Assembly: GCA_900756035.1 (NCBI GenBank)
Contig: CAAEIR010000048.1
Location: 1-58,695 of the forward strand
Source: an uncultured Anaerostipes sp.
GTDB lineage: Bacteria > Bacillota > Clostridia > Lachnospirales > Lachnospiraceae
Length of the DNA: 58,695 nucleotides
Direction of reading: 5' to 3'
Shown here: positions 24,960 through 33,010 of the stretch, one piece after another
Position numbering within the stretch: the stretch's first letter is position 1
Layout of the letters: the number at the start of each line of letters is the position of its first letter
The notes under the pieces: model-generated
What the model saw: the letters and a program-made list of their open reading frames with translations, nothing else
What the model was told of the DNA's origin: nothing
Databases searched by the model: none
Program-made: the position numbers and the translations under genes

Positions 24960-25185
24960 AAAAGATATTTCGGTTAGTTTTTCCTGTTTTTTCTTTTATT
25001 ATACATTGTTTATAGAAAAAACAAAAGTTCTAAAAGATATTTAGGGATATTTTACCCTAAATATGTTTTAATTGTATTCATGAAAACTGACATCATACAT
25101 AATATACAGATTTACTTATTAATAGTAAGGTATGACAGCTTGCCGCTAAAAGATATTTGGGGATGTTTTACCCTAAATATCTTTT
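24960..25185. repeat. Two near-identical palindromes and a half-site upstream of the DUF4143 gene
   Basis: This 409-nt gap holds no gene. Palindrome 1 has arms AAAAGATATTTAGGG (25032-25046) and CCCTAAATATGTTTT (25055-25069). Palindrome 2 has AAAAGATATTTGGGG (25148-25162) and CCCTAAATATCTTTT (25171-25185). Both have 8-nt loops (ATATTTTA, ATGTTTTA) and lie exactly 116 bp apart. A half-site, AAAAGATATTTCGG (24960-24973), lies beside the gene's ribosome binding site. Confidence 0.65.
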
Positions 25186-25248
25186 ACATTAACACATTAT
25201 CAGTATTTTAGTTACCAGATAGTTATGAACACGGGATAAGAAATAACA

Positions 25249-25306
25249 AAAACCCGCGAAATATGCCAGTGCCAACAGGCACACATTTCTGCGGGTTCTT
25301 GCTATT
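25249..25306 (-). terminator. Terminator after carB
   Basis: Stem with AACCCGCGAAAT (from 25251) pairing to ATTTCTGCGGGTT (to 25297), with an inner GTGCC/GGCAC stem. On the minus strand it ends in TTTTTGTT. It lies 50 nt past the carB stop, with a smaller GAAATCGG/CCGATTTC hairpin (25321-25342) in between. Confidence 0.7.
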
Positions 25307-25354
25307 TTTTATAGTCGGCCGAAATCGGAATTCGCCGATTTCTCCTTTTTCATT

Positions 25355-28300
25355 TTATTTGTCATGAATCTCGCTGTGGAGTTCCTGAAGTGAGCGAACC
25401 TCTCCGCTCTTGTGATTCTTAATATAGGCAATACCGTCTGCTGCCGCTTTTGCTGCTGCAATGGTTGTATAATACGGAATCTTTGCCTTGATTGCTGCTT
25501 TTCTTAAATAACTGTCATCATGAATACTGTCTTTTCCAACCGGAGAGTTTACCACAAGATCAATATCTCCATTGGTGATCAGATCAAGAATATTCGGACG
25601 TCCCTCTACCAGTTTCTTAACTCTTTCCGAAGGAATTCCTGCCTCGTTAATCAGCTCATTGGTATGTTTTGTCGCAAGAATCTTGAATCCGCACTCTGCA
25701 AATCCTCTTGCCACATCTACAACCTCATCCTTATCTTTTCGATTCACAGAAATCAGAACAGTTCCTTCTAACGGAAGTTTTGCCTGTACTGCTTCCTGAG
25801 CCTTATAGAAAGCTTCTCCATAAGAATCAGATAATCCAAGAACCTCACCTGTTGAACGCATCTCTGGCCCTAATACCGGGTCAACTTCCTGGAACATGTT
25901 AAACGGAAATGCTGCTTCTTTTACTCCGTAATTCGGAATTACCTGTTCTTTTAAATTTAAAATCGGAGATGGTTTTCCTGTTAATTCCGCTGTGATAATC
26001 TCTGTTGCCAAAGGTACCATGCGAATATTACATACTTTAGAAACCAGCGGCACAGTACGGGAAGCTCTCGGATTTGCCTCCAGCACGTATACCTTTCCGT
26101 TCTCAATAGCATACTGCATGTTCATCAATCCTTTTACATGCATCTCTTCTGCGATCTTTCTGGTATATTCCTTAATCGTTTCAAGGTTTTCCTCAGAAAT
26201 ATGAACAGAAGGCAAGATACATGCAGAATCTCCGGAATGAACTCCTGCCAGTTCAATATGTTCCATTACCGCCGGAACAAAAGCATTCGTTCCGTCACTA
26301 ATAGCATCTGCCTCACACTCCATAGCATGATTTAAGAAACGGTCGATAAGGATCGGACGATCCGGAGTTACACCAACGGCTGCTTTCATATAGCCAATCA
26401 TGCTCTCATCATCGTAAACGACTTCCATTCCTCTTCCGCCCAGAACGTAAGATGGTCTTACCATCACCGGATATCCGATCTTTCCGGCAATCTCCAGTGC
26501 CTCTTCTACGGTTGTTGCCATTCCTGATTCCGGCATAGGAATCTCCAGTTTTTCCATCATCTCACGGAACAGATCACGATCCTCTGCCAGGTCAATTACA
26601 GACGGAGATGTTCCGAGAATTTTTACCCCGTTTTTCTCCAGCTCTGCCGCAAGGTTCAATGGTGTCTGTCCTCCAAACTGTGCAATGACACCGAGAGGTT
26701 TCTCTTTTTTGTAAATACTTAATACATCTTCTAATGTCAATGGCTCAAAATACAATTTATCAGAAGTATCATAGTCTGTAGAAACCGTTTCCGGATTGCA
26801 GTTTACGATAATTGTCTCAAATCCCATTTTCTTCAATGCCTGTGATGCATGAACACAACAATAATCAAACTCGATTCCCTGTCCGATACGGTTTGGACCA
26901 CCGCCCAGAATCATAATCTTCGGTTTATCTTCATTGACCGGATTCTGATCCGGTGCATTATATGTGGAATAGTAGTATGCACTGTCAGGTGTTCCACTAA
27001 CATGAACTCCCTCCCATGCCTCTTCTACACCGATAGAAATACGATGGTTGCGGATTTCTTCTTCTGAAATTTCCAGAAGCTCACTTAAATATTTGTCAGA
27101 GAACCCATCTTTTTTCGCTGCAATTAAAAGTTCATCTGACGGCATACTTCCTTTGGATGCAAGAATCGCTTCTTCCTCATCCACCAGCTCTTTCATCTGC
27201 TCAATAAAATAGTGTTTTACTTTTGTAATCTCAAAGATCTCTTCTACCGCAGCACCTTTTCTTAATGCCTCGTACATTACAAAATGACGCTCACTGGATG
27301 GTGTTGCCAACAGATTTAACAGCTGATCTTTTGTCATAGAATCAAATTCTTTTGCATGTCCTAATCCATAACGTCCAATCTCAAGGCTTCGAATTGCTTT
27401 CTGGAAGGCCTCTTTGTATGTCTTACCGATGCTCATAACTTCACCGACTGCACGCATCTGTGTTCCCAGTTTGTCTTCCACACCTTTAAACTTCTCGAAT
27501 GCCCATCTTGCAAATTTGATTACTACATAATCTCCGTCCGGAACATATTTGTCCAAAGTCCCGTATTTTCCACATGGAATATCTTTCAGGGTTAATCCTG
27601 CTGCCAGCATTGCGGAAACTAACGCAATCGGGAATCCTGTTGCTTTAGATGCCAGAGCAGAAGAACGAGATGTTCTCGGATTAATTTCAATAACAATAAT
27701 ACGGTCAGATACCGGATCATGGGCAAACTGTACGTTGGTTCCTCCGATGACCTGTACAGATTCTACGATCTTGTATGCCTGTTCCTGAAGTCTCTTCTGA
27801 CATTCTTCAGAAATTGTCAGCATCGGAGCAGAACAGAAAGAATCTCCGGTATGAACTCCCAGAGGATCAATGTTCTCGATAAAGCATACCGTGATCATAT
27901 TTCCTTCAGAATCTCTGACAACCTCAAGTTCCAGCTCTTCCCATCCAAGAATAGATTCTTCTACCAGAACCTGTCCTACAAGACTCGCCTGTAAACCTCT
28001 TGCCATGACTGTTTTTAATTCTTCTTTATTATAAACCAATCCGCCTCCGGCACCTCCCATGGTGTAAGCCGGACGTAAAACAACTGGATATCCCAGTTTT
28101 TCAGCGATTTTTAAACCGTCTTCTACGCTGTATGCGACTTCACTTCGTGCCATTTCGATTCCAAGTTCATCCATGGCCTTCTTGAATTCAATACGGTCTT
28201 CGCCTCTCTCGATACTCTCTACCTGTACACCGATAACCTTTACGTTGTACTTATCAAGAATTCCTTTCTTATATAATTCCTCGCACAAGTTCAACCCGGA

Positions 28301-28579
28301 TTGTCCACCAAGGTTCGGAAGAAGAGCATCCGGACGTTCCTTTTTGATAATCTCTTCCAATCGTTCTGCATTCAGCGGTTCTATATAAGTTACATCTGCT
28401 GTCTCTGGATCTGTCATAATCGTTGCAGGATTTGAATTGACCAGAACGATCTCATATCCTAATTTGCGAAGCGCTTTGCAGGCCTGGGTTCCGGAGTAGT
28501 CGAACTCACATGCCTGCCCGATAATGATCGGACCGGACCCAATAATTAAAACTTTCTGAATATCTGTTCTTTTTGGCAT
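25355..28579 (-). CDS. carB: Carbamoyl-phosphate synthase large subunit
   Basis: 1074 residues, the normal length. It makes carbamoyl phosphate from bicarbonate, ammonia supplied by CarA, and two ATP, for pyrimidine and arginine synthesis. The start PKRTDIQKVLIIGSGPIIIG is the family N terminus. Two ATP-grasp halves are visible (ELELEVVRDSEGN in the first, RPSYVLGGRGMEVVYD in the second), followed by an MGS allosteric domain from about residue 930. carA is not adjacent; usually the two are neighbours. AGGAGG precedes the ATG. Its promoter is back-to-back with that of the PurF-like gene. Confidence 0.96.
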   Translation of the reverse strand: MPKRTDIQKVLIIGSGPIIIGQACEFDYSGTQACKALRKLGYEIVLVNSNPATIMTDPETADVTYIEPLNAERLEEIIKKERPDALLPNLGGQSGLNLCEELYKKGILDKYNVKVIGVQVESIERGEDRIEFKKAMDELGIEMARSEVAYSVEDGLKIAEKLGYPVVLRPAYTMGGAGGGLVYNKEELKTVMARGLQASLVGQVLVEESILGWEELELEVVRDSEGNMITVCFIENIDPLGVHTGDSFCSAPMLTISEECQKRLQEQAYKIVESVQVIGGTNVQFAHDPVSDRIIVIEINPRTSRSSALASKATGFPIALVSAMLAAGLTLKDIPCGKYGTLDKYVPDGDYVVIKFARWAFEKFKGVEDKLGTQMRAVGEVMSIGKTYKEAFQKAIRSLEIGRYGLGHAKEFDSMTKDQLLNLLATPSSERHFVMYEALRKGAAVEEIFEITKVKHYFIEQMKELVDEEEAILASKGSMPSDELLIAAKKDGFSDKYLSELLEISEEEIRNHRISIGVEEAWEGVHVSGTPDSAYYYSTYNAPDQNPVNEDKPKIMILGGGPNRIGQGIEFDYCCVHASQALKKMGFETIIVNCNPETVSTDYDTSDKLYFEPLTLEDVLSIYKKEKPLGVIAQFGGQTPLNLAAELEKNGVKILGTSPSVIDLAEDRDLFREMMEKLEIPMPESGMATTVEEALEIAGKIGYPVMVRPSYVLGGRGMEVVYDDESMIGYMKAAVGVTPDRPILIDRFLNHAMECEADAISDGTNAFVPAVMEHIELAGVHSGDSACILPSVHISEENLETIKEYTRKIAEEMHVKGLMNMQYAIENGKVYVLEANPRASRTVPLVSKVCNIRMVPLATEIITAELTGKPSPILNLKEQVIPNYGVKEAAFPFNMFQEVDPVLGPEMRSTGEVLGLSDSYGEAFYKAQEAVQAKLPLEGTVLISVNRKDKDEVVDVARGFAECGFKILATKHTNELINEAGIPSERVKKLVEGRPNILDLITNGDIDLVVNSPVGKDSIHDDSYLRKAAIKAKIPYYTTIAAAKAAADGIAYIKNHKSGEVRSLQELHSEIHDK

Positions 28580-28609
28580 AAAAATTTCCTCCTCTTGACT
28601 CTATAGATC

Positions 28610-28638
28610 ATTATATTCGGAAAGCCGGAGAATCACAA
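28610..28638 (-). promoter_or_regulatory. Promoter of carB
   Basis: Minus-strand TTGTGA (28638-28633), 17-nt spacer, TATAAT (28615-28610). The transcript would start about 25 nt before the ATG, leaving no room for a PyrR attenuator. Confidence 0.6.
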
Positions 28639-28647
28639 GTTTTTTTC

Positions 28648-28676
28648 TTGTTCTACGGTAAAAACTTCGTTATAAT
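28648..28676 (+). promoter_or_regulatory. Promoter of the PurF-like gene
   Basis: TTGTTC (28648-28653), 17-nt spacer, TATAAT (28671-28676). Its -35 is only 9 nt from the carB -35, so the two promoters compete for polymerase. CGAA motifs in the leader (28689-28714) resemble PurBox cores. Confidence 0.6.
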
Positions 28677-28750
28677 AGATATGAACTTTTCGAAAAACGT
28701 CGTATTACGAAACTTTTGTACAATATATTTAGTAAGAATTGGAGGAATTT

Positions 28751-30157
28751 ATGGGCGGATTTTTTGGTGTAACCTCAAAACAGGATTGTGTGTTTGATTT
28801 GTATTTTGGAACAGATTACCATTCCCATTTGGGAACCCGGCGTGCCGGTATGGCAGTCTACAGTAAGGAAGACGGTTTTGACCGTGCTATCCATAACATT
28901 GAAAATGCACCGTTCCGCACGAAATTTGATAAAGATGTAAACTCAATGCATGGTTTTATGGGTATCGGTTGTATTTCAGACTATGAACCACAGCCTTTAA
29001 TTATTCGTTCTCATCACGGAACCTATGCTATCATGACCATTGGTAAAATTAATAATATTGATGGTATTGTCGATCATATGTTTAAATCAGGACATATGCA
29101 CTTTCTTGAAATGAGCGGAGGCGATATCAATGCTACAGAACTGGTTGCTTCCATAATCAATCAAAAAGATAATATTATTGAGGGAATCCAGCTGGCACAG
29201 GAAATTATTGACGGTTCCATGTCCATCGTCATTATGACACCAAAAGGAATCTATGCTGCCCGAGACAAGATGGGACGTACTCCGATTGCCCTTGGTAAGA
29301 AGGATGACGGCTATTGTCTTACTTTTGAGAGCTTTGCCTTTTTAAATCTCGGATATCAGCCTTTCCGTGAACTCGGTCCCGGCGAAATTGTCATTATGAC
29401 TCCGGAAGGTGTACAGACTCTGGCAAAACCGGGAGAAGATATGAAGATTTGCACATTCCTCTGGGTATATTATGGATATCCATCTTCTTCTTATGAGGGA
29501 ATCAGCGTAGAAGAGATGCGCTACAACTGTGGAAAAAAATTAGCACAGAGAGATGATGCCAATCCGGATACCGTAGCCGGTGTTCCGGATTCAGGAATCG
29601 CCCATGCTATCGGATATGCTAATGAGTCAGGAATTCCTTTCTCACGGCCATTCATCAAATACACTCCAACCTGGCCTCGCTCATTTATGCCAACGATCCA
29701 GAGCAAACGTAACCTTATTGCAAAGATGAAATTAATTCCGGTACATGATTTAATTCAGGACAAGAGCCTGCTGCTCATTGATGATTCTATCGTCCGCGGA
29801 ACACAGTTGAGAGAAACCACAGAATTCTTGTACCAGAGCGGAGCAAAAGAAGTTCATATCCGCCCGGCATGTCCTCCAATTTTATATGGATGCAAATATT
29901 TGAACTTCTCACGTTCCTCTTCCGAAATGGATCTTATTACACGCAGAATTATACAGGAGATTGCCGGAGATTATGCCAATGTCCATCTGGAAGCCTTCTC
30001 CAATCCGGATACACCGGAATATCAGGCAATGATTGATAAGATCTGCGAACAGTTGAACTTTACATCCCTTCGCTATCACAGACTCGATGACATGATTGAT
30101 TCTGTAGGCATTGACCGCAGTAAACTCTGCACTTACTGCTGGGACGGAAAAGAGTAA
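28751..30157 (+). CDS. PurF-family (amidophosphoribosyltransferase) paralogue lacking the glutaminase nucleophile
   Basis: 468 residues. PurF makes phosphoribosylamine from PRPP and glutamine-derived ammonia. The phosphoribosyltransferase part is intact, with PRPP motif LLLIDDSIVRGTQL and Cys residues in KICTFLW, YGCKYLNFS and LCTYCW that match the Fe-S ligands of the B. subtilis type. The N-terminal glutaminase is degenerate: the mature Cys1 position reads MGGFFGV (Gly), HRGQEGAG is replaced by HLGTRRAG, and the Asn-Gly oxyanion motif reads IGKINN. The start at 28751 follows GGAGG by 5 nt and fixes this N terminus. It may use free ammonia or do something else; a normal purF would have to be elsewhere. 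Confidence 0.85.
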   Translation: MGGFFGVTSKQDCVFDLYFGTDYHSHLGTRRAGMAVYSKEDGFDRAIHNIENAPFRTKFDKDVNSMHGFMGIGCISDYEPQPLIIRSHHGTYAIMTIGKINNIDGIVDHMFKSGHMHFLEMSGGDINATELVASIINQKDNIIEGIQLAQEIIDGSMSIVIMTPKGIYAARDKMGRTPIALGKKDDGYCLTFESFAFLNLGYQPFRELGPGEIVIMTPEGVQTLAKPGEDMKICTFLWVYYGYPSSSYEGISVEEMRYNCGKKLAQRDDANPDTVAGVPDSGIAHAIGYANESGIPFSRPFIKYTPTWPRSFMPTIQSKRNLIAKMKLIPVHDLIQDKSLLLIDDSIVRGTQLRETTEFLYQSGAKEVHIRPACPPILYGCKYLNFSRSSSEMDLITRRIIQEIAGDYANVHLEAFSNPDTPEYQAMIDKICEQLNFTSLRYHRLDDMIDSVGIDRSKLCTYCWDGKE

Positions 30158-30240
30158 CAGGATTTCTTTACATTCCTAAGATTTTTTTAAGGTCATTTTA
30201 GAAATCGTTTATATTTGTTTATAGTCTGTATATTGAATCC

Positions 30241-30397
30241 GAATTAGAGGAAGTATATACTATAACCATACCTCATAGGAAAGACCTAAAGTACAGAATT
30301 TAAGAATTCAGGAAATATCCTACAGGTATAGTTTTTCATATATATTTTTAATCCTCTCTTTTCAAACAGGAAACCACCGAAAACGGTGGTTTCTTTT
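30241..30397 (+). ncRNA. Putative small RNA, copy 2
   Basis: Part of a 407-nt gap between the PurF-like gene and the purine permease. A promoter-like region (30197-30235, with TATATT before TTG) aligns with that of copy 1. About 157 nt follow, ending in a terminator with stem GAAACCACCG/CGGTGGTTTC (30370-30393) and TTTTG. The 37-nt block at 30328-30364 matches copy 1 apart from one T in a T run. It lies on the same strand as the flanking genes, so a leader RNA is an alternative, but copy 1 has no downstream gene on its strand, which favours an independent RNA. Confidence 0.5.
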
Positions 30398-30399
30398 GT

Positions 30400-30457
30400 T
30401 TGTAATCGCGATGAGCCAAAGTCCGGGCTTGCCCGCGGCCTTTGTGACCACTTACAA
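30400..30457. repeat. GC-rich imperfect palindrome (REP-like)
   Basis: Outer arms TTGTAA (30400-30405) and TTACAA (30452-30457) enclose an inner hairpin, CAAAGTCCGGGC-TT-GCCCGCGGCCTTTG in two arms at 30417-30444. It is much richer in GC than its surroundings and non-coding. Confidence 0.5.
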
Positions 30458-30469
30458 TCCCGCCCCCTC

Positions 30470-30498
30470 TGGACGGACGATCTCTCATAAGTTATAAT
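30470..30498 (+). promoter_or_regulatory. Promoter of the purine permease gene, with sequence shared with the jetABC promoter
   Basis: TGGACG (30470-30475), 17-nt spacer, TATAAT (30493-30498). The 16-nt stretch CTGGACGGACGATCTC starting at 30469 recurs at the jetABC promoter (41798-41827, minus strand) in the same position relative to -35 and -10. Confidence 0.6.
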
Positions 30499-30530
30499 AA
30501 TGACTTGTAACCATATAAATGGAGAAAAGA

Positions 30531-30567
30531 AAGGAGCGTATAGTATTTATTATACGAAAAAACTATG
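30531..30567 (+). promoter_or_regulatory. Ribosome binding site separated from its start codon by a hairpin
   Basis: AAGGAG (30531-30536) is 28 nt from the ATG at 30565, too far for normal use. The gap is a hairpin, CGTATA (30537-30542) with TATACG (30551-30556); folding it leaves 8 nt, the usual spacing. No closer ribosome binding site exists, and a TAG at 30541-30543 excludes an upstream in-frame start. Confidence 0.6.
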
Positions 30568-31929
30568 TTAGAAAAATTATTCAAACTAAAAGAGCATAAC
30601 ACCAATGTGAGGACAGAGGTTATCGCAGGTATTACAACCTTTATGACGATGGCATATATTCTGGCTGTCAATCCCGGCATTCTTGCAGATGCAGGCATGG
30701 ACAGAACTGCTGTCTTACTTGCTACTTGTATTGCTTCCTTTATCGGAACAATCTGTATGGCACTGTCTGCCAACCTTCCGTTTGCACTGTCTGCCGGAAT
30801 GGGACTTAACGCATATCTTGCTTATACCGTTGTCGGTGTTATGGGTTACCATTGGCAGGTAGCACTTCTGGCAGTATTTATTGAAGGACTGATCTTTATT
30901 GTCTTATCATTGACCAACGTGCGTGAAGCCATCTTTGATGCCATTCCACTAAATCTCAAACGAGGCGTATCGGTCGGTATCGGTATTTTTATTGCTTTTA
31001 TTGGTCTTCAGAATGCTAAGCTGGTTATTCCGAATTCCTCAACCTTAGTTTCTATTACAAACTTTACCAAAGATTTTAATTCTGCCGGAATCTGCTCTCT
31101 TCTGGCGGTGATCGGATTGTTCCTTACCATTATCCTCTACATTAAAAAGGTACCCGGTTCTATCTTAATCGGAATTCTCGGGACATGGATTCTCGGACTA
31201 ATCTGTCAGGCTGTGGGACTCTACGTTCCGGATATTAAGAATGAATATTACAGTCTGGTTCCATCTTTTGCTATGACAGATTTCTCAAAACTAGGAGAAA
31301 CCTTTGGACAATGTTTCCAGTTTGACTTTAACAAGGTTGGAATTGTCAATTTCATTATTGTTGTTTTCTCTTTCTTATTTGTAGATCTTTTTGATACACT
31401 TGGAACCCTGGTTGGTGTCAGCACGAAAGCAGGAATGTTAGATGAGAACGGAAAACTTCCGGGAATCAAACCGGCATTATTATCTGATGCAGTTGCAACT
31501 ACTGCCGGAGCGGTTCTTGGAACCTCTACTGTCACAACCTTTGTAGAATCTTCCGCCGGTGTTGCTGCCGGAGGCCGTACCGGATTAACCGGAGTTGTAA
31601 CCGGATTTTTATTCCTGATTTCCATGTTATTTGCTCCGATTTTCACGGCAATTCCATCTTTTGCAACAGCACCTGCCCTGATTATGGTTGGATTCCTGAT
31701 GTTTGGCGCAATTGCAGATATCAAATTTACAGATGATAACATGACAGAAGCAGTTCCTGCCTATCTCTGTATTATTGCTATGCCGCTGTTTTACAGTATT
31801 TCCGAAGGAATTTCTATCGGTATCATCTCTTATGTTCTATTAAACATGATCTGTGGAAAAGCAAAAAACATCAAACCGCTGATGTATATTCTGGCAGTAC
31901 TCTTTATTTTGAAATACGCACTGCTGTAA
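30565..31929 (+). CDS. NCS2-family purine permease (AzgA/PbuG type)
   Basis: A 454-residue polytopic membrane protein. EVIAGITTFMTMAYILAVNP and ALSAGMGLNAYLAY, each in its helix, with TTVTTFVESSAGVAAGGRTG in the transport core, are typical of the AzgA/PbuG/PbuO hypoxanthine-guanine or adenine permeases. It imports nucleobases by proton symport. Together with xpt and ade in this window it points to active purine salvage. Translation probably depends on the leader hairpin described at 30531. A bidirectional terminator follows. Confidence 0.92.
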   Translation: MLEKLFKLKEHNTNVRTEVIAGITTFMTMAYILAVNPGILADAGMDRTAVLLATCIASFIGTICMALSANLPFALSAGMGLNAYLAYTVVGVMGYHWQVALLAVFIEGLIFIVLSLTNVREAIFDAIPLNLKRGVSVGIGIFIAFIGLQNAKLVIPNSSTLVSITNFTKDFNSAGICSLLAVIGLFLTIILYIKKVPGSILIGILGTWILGLICQAVGLYVPDIKNEYYSLVPSFAMTDFSKLGETFGQCFQFDFNKVGIVNFIIVVFSFLFVDLFDTLGTLVGVSTKAGMLDENGKLPGIKPALLSDAVATTAGAVLGTSTVTTFVESSAGVAAGGRTGLTGVVTGFLFLISMLFAPIFTAIPSFATAPALIMVGFLMFGAIADIKFTDDNMTEAVPAYLCIIAMPLFYSISEGISIGIISYVLLNMICGKAKNIKPLMYILAVLFILKYALL

Positions 31930-31954
31930 TTGCAGCCAACAGTCTCAACAAAAC

Positions 31955-31992
31955 AAAAAATGTCACAGCCGATTCAGACTGTGACATTTTTT
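31955..31992. terminator. Bidirectional terminator between the permease and NlpC/P60 genes
   Basis: AAAAAATGTCACAG (31955-31968) and CTGTGACATTTTTT (31979-31992) form a 14-bp stem between two convergent genes. Confidence 0.85.
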
Positions 31993-32003
31993 ATTTTATA
32001 ATT

Positions 32004-32906
32004 TTATTTTACAATTCTGCGGACACCCCATACGCTTCGATAATTTGCAGTGGAAATATGGATCCCTGTAGCCGTACTTCCGGAGTGGACAACTTTGTTA
32101 TCTCCGATATAAATTCCTACATGACCTACACCATTTACCACATTGTAGCAAATCAAATCTCCCGGCTGCATAGCACTCCAGCTTACTGCTGTGCCGTAAT
32201 TTCTCTGACCTGTGGAACTGTGTGGCAGAGAATATCCAAAGTGTGCATAAACCGCTTTGGTAAATCCAGAACAATCGGCTCCGTTTGTAAGACTTTCTCC
32301 TCCCCATTTATATGGATTGCCAACAAACTGTACTGCATAATTGGCAACCTGGGTTCCTGTTGTCTTAGTCTTAGACGGTGTGTCCTGGGACGGTCTGGTC
32401 TGTGACAGATACTGAGAGCTGACATAGCAATACACTCCGCTGTGTTTTACTTTCGTCCACCCTCCACTTGCTCCGTAACAGGTGACGCTTGTCCCACGCT
32501 TATAAGATCCTGCGGATGCTGATTTTGTTGTCGCTTTTTTTCGAATTGTCAGCGAACTGGCTGTAACATAGCGGACATATGTACTAGTTGTTTTTTGTAC
32601 CGTTTTCTTAACTTTTGGCTTTTTCTTTGACAAATATCTGGTTGCAACATACCGATACTTACTTCCGTAACGTACCTTTGTCCAACTGCCTTTCTTCTTA
32701 TAACATCGAATCTTTGCCCCCTTGCTATAGGAACCTACGACCTTACCTTTCGAAGAGGCTTTCTTTCTTACTTTTAAATTACTGGCTGTTACATATCTTG
32801 TGTAAGATGCATAGACATCTCGTGTTTTATGGCCTGCCGAAAAAGCAATGATACAGCACACCATTAAGACACAAGAAAAGATAATTCCAAATGTTTTCTT
32901 TTTCAT
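32004..32906 (-). CDS. Secreted NlpC/P60 peptidoglycan hydrolase with two SH3b domains
   Basis: 300 residues: signal peptide (about 1-32), two bacterial SH3 repeats (about 36-95 and 110-170; paired TASNLKVRKKAS and TASSLTIRKKAT openings), a Pro/Thr linker and a C-terminal NlpC/P60 domain (about 185-300). The catalytic Cys is in GADCSGFTKAVY, His in GVGHVGIYIGD and a third polar His in VVHSGS. The family cuts D-Glu-diamino acid bonds in wall peptides. Upstream is a three-repeat WalR-like array overlapping the -35, as at autolysin genes of other Firmicutes. It is a single-gene unit. Confidence 0.93.
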   Translation of the reverse strand: MKKKTFGIIFSCVLMVCCIIAFSAGHKTRDVYASYTRYVTASNLKVRKKASSKGKVVGSYSKGAKIRCYKKKGSWTKVRYGSKYRYVATRYLSKKKPKVKKTVQKTTSTYVRYVTASSLTIRKKATTKSASAGSYKRGTSVTCYGASGGWTKVKHSGVYCYVSSQYLSQTRPSQDTPSKTKTTGTQVANYAVQFVGNPYKWGGESLTNGADCSGFTKAVYAHFGYSLPHSSTGQRNYGTAVSWSAMQPGDLICYNVVNGVGHVGIYIGDNKVVHSGSTATGIHISTANYRSVWGVRRIVK

Positions 32907-32944
32907 GCTTTCTCCCTTATTAACTATTTTGCTCTAACAATTTT

Positions 32945-32997
32945 ATATTACCGCTTTTTCATTTCTTTGTAAACAGTATTGTAACAGTTTTTTAACA
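32945..32997 (-). promoter_or_regulatory. Promoter with a three-hexamer WalR-like array upstream of the NlpC/P60 gene
   Basis: On the minus strand TGTTAA (32997-32992), TGTTAC (32986-32981) and TGTTTA (32975-32970) occur with an exact 11-bp period; the first two fit TGTWAH-N5-TGTWAH perfectly. The third overlaps the -35 TTTACA (32973-32968), which is 17 nt from TAATAT (32950-32945). Confidence 0.65.
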
Positions 32998-33010
32998 TTT
33001 TACACGGAAT

